IMG/VR virus record: IMGVR_UViG_3300027782_000029
Coordinates: 124,001 to 188,000 of that record
Strand: one strand, 5' to 3'
From: a virus
DNA length: 64,000 nucleotides
In this document: one piece after another, positions 55,608-64,000 of the stretch
Numbering within the stretch: position 1 is the stretch's first letter
Layout: every line of letters starts with the position of its first letter
The notes under the pieces: model-generated
Databases searched by the model: none
Told to the model about the DNA's origin: nothing
What the model saw: only the letters and a program-made list of their open reading frames with translations
Program-made: the position numbers and the translations under genes

Positions 55608-55985
55608 CTAGTTTAGCTCTTGAGTTACAGATATCGTTATTGGTCCTTGACTATTGTCTACCACATGAACGTCAAATCTAATTGATGTTCTAGAAGTTGG
55701 GACTGCTTCTATTGTTATGTTTCTTCCCAAGAAAATATCATCTTTACTTAAAGCTTGTCTAATAAGTCTTTTTCCAATTTCACCAGTACTTGGTGATTGT
55801 GGCATTCCATAAATTATTCCAATATCTGAACCTAAATTTGGATAGGAGTAAAAATCTCCTGGCTCAGTCATGAGCCTGATATATATTTGCTGAATATCGT
55901 TTTGTGATCTCGACTGAGTAGAAGCTATATCTTTATTTGGAGATAGCTTTAAATCTCCACTTAAATCAAAATATAAATCTGCCAT
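55608..55985 (-). CDS. gp25-like baseplate wedge protein
   Basis: A 125-residue protein with DIASTQSRSQNDIQQIYIRL, TEPGDFYSYPNLGSDI and GEIGKRLIRQALSKDDIF, the recognisable gp25/DUF2634 fold found in contractile-tail baseplates and secretion systems. It follows the hub-associated gene and precedes baseplate J, the usual order. Confidence 0.85.
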   Translation of the reverse strand: MADLYFDLSGDLKLSPNKDIASTQSRSQNDIQQIYIRLMTEPGDFYSYPNLGSDIGIIYGMPQSPSTGEIGKRLIRQALSKDDIFLGRNITIEAVPTSRTSIRFDVHVVDNSQGPITISVTQELN

Positions 55986-55987
55986 TT

Positions 55988-56665
55988 TTACTCCAAGTCA
56001 TTATCTATCCAGGGAAAATTCTCTAGATCACTAGATGGCAATTGGTTTCCAGTTCTGACTTTTTGTACAGCATCAGAAAACTTGTAGCCATTTTCCATTA
56101 ATTCTCTTATTAAAAGAACTTCTGAATCGCTATGAGTCTTTGAATAATCAAGTATTAATAGTTCTTCAGAATTTGATATGGACGGGCCTGTGGGCTCAAC
56201 TTGTGCTGCGGGGAGAGTTCCACCCAATCCATAGTTACCTTTTATAGTAGTGGACTTTTGTGCCTCAGCGTTATCTAAATTATCTATATTATTAATATAG
56301 TGAGCGTTCCTGAAATAGGCTGGATTGTTTAAAAATGAATTAGTCTCTACAAGAGCTGGCTCGTTATAGGCGTCAGCTGCTGGGTTAAAGGACATGTTAT
56401 TCCATCTAAGGCCATCGTCATCTCTACAGAAGAATTTTATTGAGTCTGCAAAAAACGATATACTTCTTGTTTTTGGATTAATTATCAAACCAATTCCAGG
56501 AGCAGCAAAGACTTCTATCTCCCCAGAATCAGATATTCTCATAAAGGCTGAGTTATCTGGATGATTAATCCCGACCTCTCTGCTAGAGAATTGTTTTCTC
56601 TTTTTAATTTCTGAAATTTCATCAAAACCTTTACCTGGTTTTTGTTCTTGTTCTTCGTACATCAT
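55988..56665 (-). CDS. Baseplate-associated protein, 225 residues
   Basis: MMYEEQEQKPGKGFDEISEI (two adjacent ATGs) then NSAFMRISDSGEIEVFAAPG and SFFADSIKFFCRDDDGLRWN, a beta-rich start, and a flexible, acidic end. It lies between the OB-fold spike gene and the gp25-like gene; probably a small baseplate or spike-associated component. No family recognised. Confidence 0.55.
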   Translation of the reverse strand: MMYEEQEQKPGKGFDEISEIKKRKQFSSREVGINHPDNSAFMRISDSGEIEVFAAPGIGLIINPKTRSISFFADSIKFFCRDDDGLRWNNMSFNPAADAYNEPALVETNSFLNNPAYFRNAHYINNIDNLDNAEAQKSTTIKGNYGLGGTLPAAQVEPTGPSISNSEELLILDYSKTHSDSEVLLIRELMENGYKFSDAVQKVRTGNQLPSSDLENFPWIDNDLE

Positions 56666-57027
56666 GATAAAAACTTTGGTATTCCAGTATCGACTTTGTG
56701 GTTCTTTATTGTTTTAATTGTATCATATTCTTCATTAAAAAATGAGACAATGTATGGGTCTCTCTCTGAGTCGTTCCTGAATGCCACCATACACCTCTGT
56801 CCTACATGTGGAGCGACTCCTTGTATGCCATAGGTAAATGGGCACGGAACCTTTGTAACGATGTCTCCAATCGTTCCTGAGTGCCTCTCGTCCATGATTA
56901 CGGTAGCACTATTGGAAGCTCTATCATAAGAGGTTATAGTTGCAGGTCTATTCCTACTTTGTTGGAGTCTATTTACGGTAATTTGTTCATTAATTTTTTG
57001 ATCAAATTTTGGATATATAATTGCCAT
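56662..57027 (-). CDS. OB-fold spike protein (gpV/gp5-like)
   Basis: A 121-residue protein: RPATITSYDRASNSATVIMD, GTIGDIVTKVPCPFTYGIQG and GQRCMVAFRNDSERDPYIVS form a five-strand OB barrel like the N-terminal domain of baseplate spike proteins. It may cap the tail tube with the adjacent lysin. It overlaps its neighbours by a few bases. Confidence 0.65.
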   Translation of the reverse strand: MAIIYPKFDQKINEQITVNRLQQSRNRPATITSYDRASNSATVIMDERHSGTIGDIVTKVPCPFTYGIQGVAPHVGQRCMVAFRNDSERDPYIVSFFNEEYDTIKTIKNHKVDTGIPKFLS

Positions 57028-59199
57028 TAGAACTTTGGATCCTGTAATTTTTTGGACGGAACATACGTGCCATTACCATTTTTGTACGCCATGGTGTAAT
57101 AGTAACCAGAGAACCATTCAGTTAATTTTGCATATGCTGGTTTGTTTTTGAACTTGGCTTTAATAAATGCCTTTAACTTAGCTTCTGAATTTGCAGTATT
57201 TTTAATGTAAACATCTCTTACAACAGAATACTTAACGCCAGAGAATGACCCCATTGGTGCATCGGTAAGAGTCTTGTAGTCTCCCCAAGGATTAAAAAAG
57301 TAATCATTAATTTTTGTATTTTTTGATACTGCTTTTTGATAATTTGGTAATCCAACAGCTTTAGTGGCGAGAATATGAACCTGATTGTAGGGGATGAACA
57401 TTCTTTCATCGGTAGTTTCTCTTGATGCTAAAGTTATAACTTTTTTACCAAGACTTGTAACGTCCGTGTCGCTGTCTATACTGTAGGCCAATTTTACTCC
57501 AAGAACCTTAGCTGGAACAGGATAAATTAATGGATACGCAGTATTGCCACCGGCTTTAGGAAGGAAGTTTATTTGAAACAATCCAAAAGAAAAATCTCCT
57601 GTTCCCCTGTTTCCGTTTAGGGCACCGGGATGCCAGCCACCTGATTCTCTATCTGATATTCCTACAAACAAAGCTGCTATCTCATCTCCAAAAAGACCTG
57701 AAGTAACCAAGAGTTGCATTACTTCATCTCTGCTAAGAGTTGCATCTTTATTTGTTTTATAGGATACTTTAAATTTTTCTAATCCACCTGCTGGTATAAC
57801 TGGAGGAGTGGTAGTGGCAGGATCTGTAACTCCACTCTTTGTCACTGGAGCTACTGCTATAGGCTCAAAAGATCCAGCCCTCTTTGCCCCAAAACTAACG
57901 TGAATATGATTTCTGTGATGTTGATCAGAATGAAAGTTTGTGTGTTTTGCAATATTAGGGAAGGCAAGTCTGATTCCAGAATTTGCATCCTCTAAACCCT
58001 TTTTGACTCCTAGCTGGGCAGCAAGTAAATCACTTACGACTATTAGGTCTGGGTGAATTTCTTGAGGAAGTGCTTCAATCTGGGCCAGTAGTATATTTAA
58101 ACCTTTTAAATATACATCCGCTGAGGGCACTGGGTTTCTAAATGCAATAGATTCACCAGAAGGACTTACAACACTAAATATATCAAAGCCTCTACCAAAT
58201 GCGTGGTCGGATATACTATTTTTAGAAGTTAAAGGTGTAAAATTAGGACCAAGTGCACCTCGCCCAACTCCAGTATCTCCGTGTTATCTTTATAGAGTCG
58301 GTAAGTCTAGTCAATAATTCTATAAGCGCTGCTGACATCATGCATTTTTGTTCACCTATTCCAAGAAGTTCTTTTGGAAGTGGGTCATTAGTGCCAACCA
58401 TTTTTCCATCTACCTCTATGTAAGACTCCGACTGTTTGATCTTAAATGGTAAATTTTTTAAAACTTGATTCTTAGAGTTTTTTGTAAGATTTAAATTAAA
58501 TCCAGTTCTAAAAATTGCTGCCTCTCCACTACTTACTACAAAATTTGCCTTATTTAAAAGAGCATTAACCTTTACGAGGTATGCTGCTTTTTCTGCATCT
58601 GTCATCTTACTGAGAATAGCTATTGCTCTATTTTGATTATTAAAGACTTGTGCATCGGGTGAAGTATCATACTCTTCGGTATCATGAGCTCCTCCAGATG
58701 TATCCGAAGGAGAGCCTTCACTACCGCCACCAGCAGTTGAAGGGTCAGTTCCAGTAATCGGGCTTGACCCGCTTGCTGTGAATGACGCATTAGCATCATC
58801 AAATCCTCTAGCTCCAAAACCTGTGCTCATTACAGACTTTCTAGCTATCTCTAACCTAGCTTGTGTACCAGTCAAAGCAGGGCCACCAGGATTATCTGGA
58901 TCTGCAACCTTTACAGTATCTCCTACATCTGCTCCCATAGCTAGAACTGCATGGAGCGATGATTGTACATTTTGTTCATAACCCGCCATTGCAAATGCTG
59001 GATTTCTATAAAGTCCATCTCCCTGAAGGACCTTAGAAGGATCTCTAGCCATAAGAGATCTTCCATACTCTCCAGATTGCGATTGGGAAGTTCCTTTAAT
59101 AACTTGAGTGTTATCTGGATAAAAAGACTCTTTTATTCTAGAAGTTATACTTTGTGAATCTGAAAGATCATTTACATTTATGTTAAAATCTGATGACAT
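57027..59199 (-). CDS. Baseplate lysin: M15-like peptidase plus lytic transglycosylase, CGGA frame change
   Basis: Joined length 723 residues. Start ATG 59199 (MSSDFNINVNDLSDSQSITS), reading to CGG 58281-58279 (residue 307). Skipping A58278 gives DTGVGRGALGPNFTPLTS, then SDHAFGRGFDI with H332 and D339, and later HHRNHIHVSFG with H431 and H433, an M15-type zinc peptidase motif set. Then DRESGGWHPGALNGNRGTGD with Glu518 and FGLFQINFL, the lysozyme-like/SLT fold. The first zinc motif lies upstream of the GTG at 58130 and can only be part of a longer chain. It would cut peptidoglycan during DNA injection. Confidence 0.8.
58278..58281 (-). other. CGGA junction in baseplate lysin (codon 307)
   Basis: Minus strand ATA ACA CGG A GAT ACT GGA. 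The zero frame continues only to a stop at 58243. The +1 frame carries the SDHAFGRGFD zinc motif. A TAA in that frame lies just before CGG, so the frame change must fall in a short span that includes CGG. Confidence 0.8.
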
Positions 59200-59211
59200 A
59201 AAACCTCTAAG

Positions 59212-62200
59212 TTAATTTATTTTCACTGGCATTGGGATTTGTGCTTGTACAGGTATTTGAGATGGACTAGTATTTAATAGTAGACCCTTATTGTAAACTT
59301 TGGCAAGACCATTGATGACAAGCTCCCAGTTAAGCGTCAATGGAGAACCATCATCATAGTACTCATCCCAACCATTCATAGGCCATTCTGAAGCCTTGTC
59401 ATATACTTTTAGTGTTACTAACAATGAGACTAAAGTAGAAAATATTTGTTTTTGATTATCGGATATATTTTTGAGTGGATCAGAATCACCTCTTGACTCA
59501 AATCTTTTTGTTAATGTTCCTAACTCCTTAAGGGAGTCATACATCTTATCAAAGTATCTATTAAATACTGAATCTTTGTAAATTGAACTAACAATTTCAC
59601 TTTTTACTTTTGATTCAAATTGATTTCCTATATCTATATGTTTTTTAAATGCTGCTCTAACCTGATCGACTATCGTTGAATACGAAGCATCGTCTGTCTT
59701 ATAGAAAATAGTAGCCATATATCTATCTTCGCCTGTCCAGCCCTCACCTTTTATAGCCTTAGAGTAGTTCTCTTTGGAGTTATTTGACCCACCTGCTTCT
59801 AAGTCGTCATCAGTCAATATAGCATCCTTGCTAGTTAAGTCCGGATTTATTCTTAATACCACTAATCTGCCAACAACTGCGTCTGCTGTAAACCTTAATG
59901 CTTTTCCTGCGACAGTGCTTGGATTGTAAGTAACTACATTGGGCGTTGAACGGTTTCCACCATAGAAGAAAGAACCACTGTCAAATTCACTTTCAGTTCC
60001 ATTTAATTTTCCATTTAATCCAGTCTCTGCTAATTCAGCTGTGTTAAGTCCGTCAAATCTAATTCTAATAGTTTTAGTAGTAATATCTTTGTCGCTCAAT
60101 ATGTCAACAAAGTCAAAGGTGTCACCGTCAACTACATTTGTCACTATACCAACTACTCTAAATGACTGACTTAAGCCAGTTTTTTCAGGACCAATTCCAG
60201 AGTACTTTAACATCTCTGCATTGACAATTGCATTTTCTAAACTTATATGCCTTACTAGATTAGCAATTTCTTGCTCTTTCCAGCCCATGCTCTTAAAAAG
60301 ATCATCACTTCTAATATAGGAGTATCCATCTTTTGTTCTGGTCTCAGTGCTTGTTCCCATGATTGTAGGAAGCAACTTTGTAGAAGCATACTTTCCAACG
60401 ACCATTCCTTGATTAAATGAAAGACCAGCATCCATTGGCTGACCGTTTCTATTCAAATACTGAACATAGCACCCGTGTTGATCTAAGACATTGTCTCTAG
60501 TCCATTTCCAAGCTGACCAGGCAAGGTCTGAAGCTACCGCTCCTGCAGAGATAACAGCCCCTACTCCAACTGGACCCAGTGGTATTGCTGCAACTGCTCC
60601 TATTGTCGTTGCAAGTGGAGCTGCAACTGCAATTGTTAAAGCCGCTGCTAAACTTCCATCTTGTTTTCCTGTACTAGCTTTAATCTGAGCCTTAAGCTGA
60701 CTAGCGACATCTGGAAGAGCGTCTGCAGCTGCGTTTGCTGCAACATCTTTTAACAATGCTGAGTGACCGTGAGTATACATTAGTCCACCAACTAACTGAG
60801 GCTGCAAAGCCTGAGATAAATCATCTAATGATATTGTTCCATCTGATTGAACTAATGAATTTCTTGAACTAGTAGACATAAGAATTCTGGTATCATTTCT
60901 TAAATTCTGCATACTAAAATGAGCAGATATCCAAGACGACATGAACCATCTTGCTGGATCGTTTACCGTCACAAACGCATTAGGAGTTATGGACGTAACA
61001 AAGCCCATCTCTGGAGTAAAGTGGTGGACAACCTGTTCTACTTCAAATATTCCATACATTCTTTCGTACACATCAGCCAGATAGATTAGATCGTGTGGTC
61101 TTATGTCTGGATTTCCAACTACTGTTATTTCCCCATTGTATACATCTTTAATAGATTCTTTTAGATGTGATAGACCTATTCTTCTTGCAGTAAGCTCGTC
61201 AGGTTCTCCCGTTGCTGCTTTTGTTATGCCTCTTACGGTTTCCATTGGATGAAAGAACGGATGGATAATACCAAAGAATCCAGATCCTCTTGCATTGTCA
61301 AAATAAATTCCTGTTTCAACAGTTTTTTCAACCTGTCTTTCAGCTGGAGCTGCTTTGTCAAGGGCAACGGTTACTGGATACTGGCCATCTGACACTGCTG
61401 TAATTTGTGTTGCAACACCTGAAAGATTTTCTTCTATAGCATTTGTTAATATATGACTAAAAGAACTTATGTAGTGCACTTTTTGGAATGGTTCTCTAAT
61501 TTCTACGACAGGCTCTCCATACTCTCTTGTGAATGGATTGTCTACAGCTCTTAATAAAGTGCCAGGTCTTCCAAGAGAATAATATAAAGAGTCATTGTAT
61601 GCCTTATTCAATATATTAGCTTGACGAGTGGCATCATTTGATTTACTTAAGCCTTGTCCTAGCTGCATCATCGACATTCTAAACATGTTTGCTAAAGAGC
61701 TAAGAGAAGAACTGAATGCAGTAAATATAGGTCCAATATTTTTGTCCCAGAAACTATCAACATCTTCTACTGCACCGCTCCACCAGTTGGAAGAACTAGT
61801 TCCTTCTGAAGCATTAGAGGAAAGGAATCCCTTCCACTTTTTCTCTGTCTTAGACACAGTGCTATTAAAGTCAATAAAAGCTTGGAATGCTTTATCAACT
61901 GGAGCAAAGCTCCATGCATCTGTTTGTCTATCGTCTCCAAATACCCATCTTTTTCTATTTGGTTTAAGAACAAGCCAAGCTCTAGAGTAGGGGTCTGACC
62001 ATAGTCTTTGTCTAAACAAGCCAACTAATAATAAGAATAATTGTTTTGGAGTTTTTATATTAGCCAAATATTCTTCGGATATCTTTAGCGCATCAACAGA
62101 ACCAGTTTCTTCTGATGGATCTGTTTCACTTGATTGAGTAACATTGAGTATTTTAATATTATTTTTAATAATATCTTGAATAAATTGAGCCCTTTGCTGA

Positions 62201-64000
62201 ATCGACTTATTGAATAAATCTACAACACCCTTATCAGTGCTTGTCTGAGCTACTCTTCCTTCGTCTGTTACCTCCTTGAAACCGTCAAATCCTCCATCAA
62301 CGTATTCATCAACTGCTTGGCCTATTGTGCCATTTTTTACGACTGATGTTGAGCCAACGTTATTAGCTAGCCAGTCTGCCCCTAATAGAGAAGTAAACTC
62401 ATTGCTTGAGTTGTTGTCAGCTCCAAATTCACTAATTGTTGTACCTTTATTTGTAAGGTTAAAAATTGCAATAAGAGGATTTCCTTCTGTGTCATCTTCG
62501 GGATCCATAGAATACATTTCAGCAAAAATAGATTTAACAGAGCCATAAGTATGATATCCCCATCTAAATTGATCCCAAATATCTTCTGCTTGCTTTAAGT
62601 TTCTTCCATTGCCAGCTATTACTTTTACCTGTCCGTCAAAAGTTTCATCATAAAAACCTCTTGCTATTACAGAAATAGGATCAATAGGATCATACACCGA
62701 CTTTAGTAAATCTGCATTCTCTCTTTGGTCATACAGCTTATCTTCATTAAGCATCTTGAGATCTTCTGCATTAGAGCTTTTTACAGTACTAAAATAATCT
62801 GAATAGTTTCCCCCAGCAACTAGGGTATCTTGATATTCTTGTTTACTCAAAATCTTAATAGTGTCAGAAACATCATATGTATATTCTGTTTTTATTCCAG
62901 TGAATTTAGCCATTGGTCCTTTTAGAACAAAAGGATTTTGAACAAAAGTATAAGGAATAACTGAGGCATTGGGTGATATTTTATCTGCTTCAGTATATTT
63001 TTCATTTACTGCAAAGTTTCCAAAACCAACAACAAACTCTTCTGAAGTTCCTGCAGTTGCAGTTGCTTGATCCTTAAAGAACTTATTAGCAGGATTAAAG
63101 GTACTTGTAACCACGCCTAAATCGGTCTCGTCTTCAACAAATGTATACATTAATTCAGGAAGACTAGTTTCTGCCATTGATATAGCTTTCCATGAATTTT
63201 CTTCATGTATAGCTGAATCTTGACTATTGTCTGAACTTCTCCAGTCTTCTGGATAATTTTCTTGTAAACCGTTTATTTCTCCATCTTTATTAATTAGCAT
63301 TCCAAGATAGAATGCTGCATCAGGAGAAACAATTGCTTCTATTTTTCCTCCACCATCAGGATCTGTTTCTCCCCATAAGAAATAAGCAGGCCTGCACACA
63401 ACTGCTTTTTGTAAAGCTGGATTATATACAAGAACTTTTCTTTTTTTATAATCAACTACGCTTCCGGTCAACTCAAAAGAGTTTAAACCATAATCATTTT
63501 TAAAATTTTTAACTGCTTTATTTTTTGTGTCATCAGAAATGCCTTTGAACTTATCGCCAGTTCTATCTGCCATAATGTCGTATGGCCATCTCATGGCTAT
63601 ATAGAATTGTTCATCTTCTGCTGTTACTGGCATTCCCCATTCCGTGAAATCTAATTTTAGTTCTGGATACTCTAATTGCCTATTGTATGCATTATCTGGA
63701 GCAGCAAACAAATCTTTTTTATCTTCTTGAAACTCATATTTTCCATTAACTACTGTTAGGTCAAAATCTCCACCCGTATGAACTATTGGAAGTGGCATTT
63801 CTATAATCGAAGATGCTACAAGTCCAGAAAACTTTACGTTTAACCCAGATGGATCATAAGCAGCCGTGCCTGCTAGTTGAGGACTGTCATTAACTAAAGA
63901 TATAGCGCTTGCAAAACTAAAGTTTTCATTTAAAACATACTCTTCGTTTTGACCTTTTGAGACAAGTTTTGTTTTTCCATCTTTAGAACTAATAATTTGT
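59212..64000 (-). CDS. Giant baseplate hub protein with SNase-like domain, 5' end outside window
   Basis: The open frame continues past the right edge, so the N-terminus is missing; within the window it reads more than 1590 codons. The first ATG at 63798 is not necessarily the start, because the frame is open from it to the edge (ISSKDGKTKLVSKGQNEEYV). The central part with NPFTREYGEPVVEIREPFQK, PDIRPHDLIYLADVYERMYG and VEQVVHHFTPEMGFVTSITP resembles hub proteins of the gpD/gp44 type. Near residues 1215-1390 (from 63798) VGIVTNVVDGDTFDFVDILS and RIRFDGLNTAE resemble an SNase domain. Hub role is inferred from order. Confidence 0.65.
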   Translation of the reverse strand, partial: QIISSKDGKTKLVSKGQNEEYVLNENFSFASAISLVNDSPQLAGTAAYDPSGLNVKFSGLVASSIIEMPLPIVHTGGDFDLTVVNGKYEFQEDKKDLFAAPDNAYNRQLEYPELKLDFTEWGMPVTAEDEQFYIAMRWPYDIMADRTGDKFKGISDDTKNKAVKNFKNDYGLNSFELTGSVVDYKKRKVLVYNPALQKAVVCRPAYFLWGETDPDGGGKIEAIVSPDAAFYLGMLINKDGEINGLQENYPEDWRSSDNSQDSAIHEENSWKAISMAETSLPELMYTFVEDETDLGVVTSTFNPANKFFKDQATATAGTSEEFVVGFGNFAVNEKYTEADKISPNASVIPYTFVQNPFVLKGPMAKFTGIKTEYTYDVSDTIKILSKQEYQDTLVAGGNYSDYFSTVKSSNAEDLKMLNEDKLYDQRENADLLKSVYDPIDPISVIARGFYDETFDGQVKVIAGNGRNLKQAEDIWDQFRWGYHTYGSVKSIFAEMYSMDPEDDTEGNPLIAIFNLTNKGTTISEFGADNNSSNEFTSLLGADWLANNVGSTSVVKNGTIGQAVDEYVDGGFDGFKEVTDEGRVAQTSTDKGVVDLFNKSIQQRAQFIQDIIKNNIKILNVTQSSETDPSEETGSVDALKISEEYLANIKTPKQLFLLLVGLFRQRLWSDPYSRAWLVLKPNRKRWVFGDDRQTDAWSFAPVDKAFQAFIDFNSTVSKTEKKWKGFLSSNASEGTSSSNWWSGAVEDVDSFWDKNIGPIFTAFSSSLSSLANMFRMSMMQLGQGLSKSNDATRQANILNKAYNDSLYYSLGRPGTLLRAVDNPFTREYGEPVVEIREPFQKVHYISSFSHILTNAIEENLSGVATQITAVSDGQYPVTVALDKAAPAERQVEKTVETGIYFDNARGSGFFGIIHPFFHPMETVRGITKAATGEPDELTARRIGLSHLKESIKDVYNGEITVVGNPDIRPHDLIYLADVYERMYGIFEVEQVVHHFTPEMGFVTSITPNAFVTVNDPARWFMSSWISAHFSMQNLRNDTRILMSTSSRNSLVQSDGTISLDDLSQALQPQLVGGLMYTHGHSALLKDVAANAAADALPDVASQLKAQIKASTGKQDGSLAAALTIAVAAPLATTIGAVAAIPLGPVGVGAVISAGAVASDLAWSAWKWTRDNVLDQHGCYVQYLNRNGQPMDAGLSFNQGMVVGKYASTKLLPTIMGTSTETRTKDGYSYIRSDDLFKSMGWKEQEIANLVRHISLENAIVNAEMLKYSGIGPEKTGLSQSFRVVGIVTNVVDGDTFDFVDILSDKDITTKTIRIRFDGLNTAELAETGLNGKLNGTESEFDSGSFFYGGNRSTPNVVTYNPSTVAGKALRFTADAVVGRLVVLRINPDLTSKDAILTDDDLEAGGSNNSKENYSKAIKGEGWTGEDRYMATIFYKTDDASYSTIVDQVRAAFKKHIDIGNQFESKVKSEIVSSIYKDSVFNRYFDKMYDSLKELGTLTKRFESRGDSDPLKNISDNQKQIFSTLVSLLVTLKVYDKASEWPMNGWDEYYDDGSPLTLNWELVINGLAKVYNKGLLLNTSPSQIPVQAQIPMPVKIN

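Noticed and set aside
1-64000. tRNA genes
   Set aside because: Gaps over 60 bases (for example 4978-5062, 7573-7641, 7927-8073, 11792-11908, 32111-32240, 33136-33205) show no cloverleaf-like sequence with a TTC-x-A loop. A predicted quadruplet tRNA, if it exists, is elsewhere.
1-64000. CRISPR arrays, insertion sequences, integrase or attachment sites
   Set aside because: No direct repeats with regular spacing, no transposase or integrase signatures and no terminal inverted repeats were seen.

Overview
This window looks like part of the genome of a large, AT-rich, contractile-tailed (myovirus-type) bacteriophage. It is packed end to end, with no gene-free stretch over 300 bases, and every gene but one lies on the minus strand, so transcription runs right to left. 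The tail evidence is a gp25-like baseplate wedge protein, a baseplate J-like protein, an OB-fold spike-like protein, a baseplate lysin and a run of very large tail-periphery proteins. The metabolic set (ThyX, dCMP deaminase, dNMP kinase, monomeric B12-dependent ribonucleotide reductase, DnaE-type polymerase, AEP-type primase, DnaB helicase) is that of a lytic phage which builds its own DNA precursors. Several small conserved proteins (DUF6321-like, DUF7427-like, a PnuC-like small membrane protein) resemble those of actinobacteriophages, so an AT-rich, perhaps freshwater, actinobacterial host is my inference and is not shown by the sequence.

Layout in window coordinates. 1-4977: a sugar and glycan module (FkbM-like methyltransferase start, GDP-mannose 3,5-epimerase-like enzyme, GT2, GT-B and DUF616-type glycosyltransferases, another methyltransferase). 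4995-7926: a cassette of about a dozen tiny, mostly Lys/Ala-rich proteins and a holin-like membrane protein. 8074-24996: replication, recombination and transcription, with dNMP kinase, RNase H, a sigma-like factor, four PD-(D/E)XK nucleases, DnaE polymerase, primase, HD hydrolase, DnaB helicase, a pyrimidine-dimer glycosylase-like protein and a thermonuclease. 25009-32110: cytosine methyltransferase, another GT2, dCMP deaminase, ThyX and RNR. 32241-64000: structural genes, with baseplate hub, lysin, wedge proteins and a series of giant tail proteins; the rightmost gene continues past the window edge.

The main finding is about translation. Seven times, in six genes, the minus-strand reading frame reaches an in-frame CGG codon followed by A or G, and the continuation lies in the +1 frame, exactly as if CGGR were read as one four-base Arg codon. 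The genes are the sigma factor (twice), a RecB/Cas4-like nuclease, the holin-like protein, the 2058-residue tail protein, the 1549-residue tail protein and the baseplate lysin. Joining the frames there restores uninterrupted, domain-consistent proteins, including a split sigma factor and a split M15-peptidase zinc motif. A by-eye scan of the other genes found no further in-frame CGG except one CGGT, in a glycosylase-like gene whose codon use differs from its neighbours. The same bases in other frames (TCCG on the + strand) are common and harmless, so the effect depends on reading frame, which argues against sequencing error. A tRNA with an expanded 5'-UCCG anticodon, whose first U would pair with A or G, would explain the purine rule. 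No tRNA gene was seen in this window. The affected genes are biased to transcription control, tail and lysis, so the system might gate late expression, by analogy with stop-codon-recoded phages.
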